Position numbers and translations under genes: made by a program. Source: an uncultured Rhodospirillales bacterium (lineage in GTDB: Bacteria > Pseudomonadota > Alphaproteobacteria > Rhodospirillales > Defluviicoccaceae). Taken from it: a DNA stretch of 7,044 nucleotides. Shown piece by piece: positions 6,443 to 7,044 of the stretch (position 1 is its first letter; each line of letters starts with the position of its first letter). The notes below the pieces were generated by a model, which saw only the letters and a list, made by a program, of their open reading frames with translations, did not search any database and was not told the origin of the DNA. The stretch is from NCBI GenBank assembly GCA_937127205.1, contig CAKZLS010000109.1:1-7044 (forward strand). The letters run 5' to 3'.

Positions 6443-6471
6443 AGTGTGAAGTGACAATTGTCACTTGTCAA
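6443..6471 (-). promoter_or_regulatory. Candidate higBA promoter
   Basis: On the minus strand a perfect TTGACA (6471-6466) is followed after 17 bases by CACACT (6448-6443), a poor -10 box with three of six consensus positions. The predicted start of transcription falls near 6436, on or beside the GTG start of higB. The -35 match and spacing are seen directly; promoter activity is inferred. Confidence 0.5.
6449..6466. promoter_or_regulatory. Perfect 18-bp palindrome, probable HigA operator
   Basis: AAGTGACAATTGTCACTT is identical to its own reverse complement over all 18 bases and sits directly upstream of higB, filling the interval between the candidate -35 and -10 boxes. A further TTGTCA (6465-6470) repeats part of the half-site seven bases on from the copy at 6458-6463. 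HigA proteins are known to bind palindromes in their own promoter, and bound protein here would block RNA polymerase. The assignment is an inference from position and symmetry. Confidence 0.68.
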
Positions 6472-6492
6472 TGGCGGCGCTTGGAAGATCGT

Positions 6493-7044
6493 CTACTCCA
6501 CCGTCTGGTCGCTCTCGCCGGGGAGATCGGGGAGGGTCCATCCCTTGGGCGGACCGATCTCAGAGAGGTAGATAGCGAGTTCGGTCCAATTCTTTACCGG
6601 GATGGGCAGGATCTTTTCGGATTGCGGTTCCAATCTCAGGGTCTCGAATTGGCGGGTCACCGGCGCGAAGTCCTTGAAGATCACGAAGCTGGACGCGCCG
6701 TCGATGCGCGCGGGCAGAACCGCGAACGCGACCTCGCCGGCCATGTTCATCTCCACGTCCGTGGTCCAGCCTTCCATCCGGTCCATGGAGACGGCGGTGG
6801 GATCGGCCTCCGTGATGATGCCTTTAATGGCCAAGACCAGGGTACGGCTGACGGCGGTGTCGAGCGGCAATTTGTAGAATGTCTCATTTTGCAGCGGAAT
6901 ATCGATCAAGCGCACGAATACGGCCTCTTCGCCCGATTCCGACGTCAGCGGACGGGTTATGGAGACGGCTCCGGTGATTTCGCGGTGGATCTCCTCGAAA
7001 GCCATGCGGACGCCGAGGTTGGGCATGGCCTTGGCGACGCGGTC
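6493..7044 (-). CDS. Hypothetical protein (C-terminal 183 residues; 5' end outside window)
   Basis: The frame is open from the right edge (first visible codon Asp, then RVAKAMPNLGVRMAF) to TAG at 6495-6493. The first visible Met (7026) has no ribosome site, and the frame continues past it without a stop, so I treat the gene as cut by the window. I do not recognise the family. The visible part has no membrane segment and no Cys cluster; it mixes alternating hydrophobic stretches (VFVRLIDIPL, TLVLAIKGII, SSFVIFKDF), suggesting beta-rich structure, with a Pro- and acid-rich tail (LPDLPGESDQTVE). Two Trp-containing stretches (EGWTTDVEM and PVKNWTELAIYL) could serve as search anchors. It points the same way as higBA and ends 56 bases before the higB start, but higBA appears to have its own promoter. 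Confidence 0.7.
   Translation of the reverse strand, partial: DRVAKAMPNLGVRMAFEEIHREITGAVSITRPLTSESGEEAVFVRLIDIPLQNETFYKLPLDTAVSRTLVLAIKGIITEADPTAVSMDRMEGWTTDVEMNMAGEVAFAVLPARIDGASSFVIFKDFAPVTRQFETLRLEPQSEKILPIPVKNWTELAIYLSEIGPPKGWTLPDLPGESDQTVE

Noticed and set aside
1..7044. CRISPR arrays, insertion sequences, tRNA or rRNA genes, or a novel defence cluster
   Set aside because: I saw no regularly spaced repeats, transposase motifs, cloverleaf or rRNA-like stretches. The only defence-related genes are a standard higBA pair.

Overview
The window looks like ordinary chromosome from a GC-rich proteobacterium, most likely an alphaproteobacterium. This rests on the very GC-rich codon use in polA, a CHCC zinc-finger gene (related to mitochondrial complex I subunit NDUFS6) placed directly before polA, and the protein families present. 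The taxonomic call is an inference; there is no rRNA gene here to settle it.

Layout. Left (1-1692, minus strand): an ABC-type exporter ATPase followed, with a 4-base ATGA overlap, by a lipoprotein-type alpha/beta hydrolase that runs off the left edge. Between 1693 and 1820 lies a divergent promoter region. Centre (1821-4750, plus strand): a 59-residue CHCC zinc-finger gene and DNA polymerase I (polA), with all three enzymatic domains intact. PolA appears to start at a CTG codon overlapping the zinc-finger stop codon. Convergent to polA and overlapping its stop by 4 bases is a 54-residue protein with two predicted membrane segments (4747-4911, minus).

Right (4997-6436, minus strand): a compact run higB-higA-YafK-type L,D-transpeptidase, with 12-base gaps at both junctions. 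It is preceded by a perfect 18-bp palindrome lying between candidate -35 and -10 boxes, a credible HigA operator. Sampled base composition in the transpeptidase gene is clearly lower in GC than in polA. The right edge (6493-7044, minus) holds the 3' part of an unrecognised gene.

Functionally the window joins housekeeping DNA replication/repair (polA), envelope functions (ABC ATPase, hydrolase, L,D-transpeptidase family protein) and a type II toxin-antitoxin module. I found no convincing undescribed system. The points most worth a second look are the apparent CTG start of polA, the promoter/operator architecture of higBA with a possibly leaderless message, and the peptidoglycan enzyme gene sitting directly behind the toxin-antitoxin pair.
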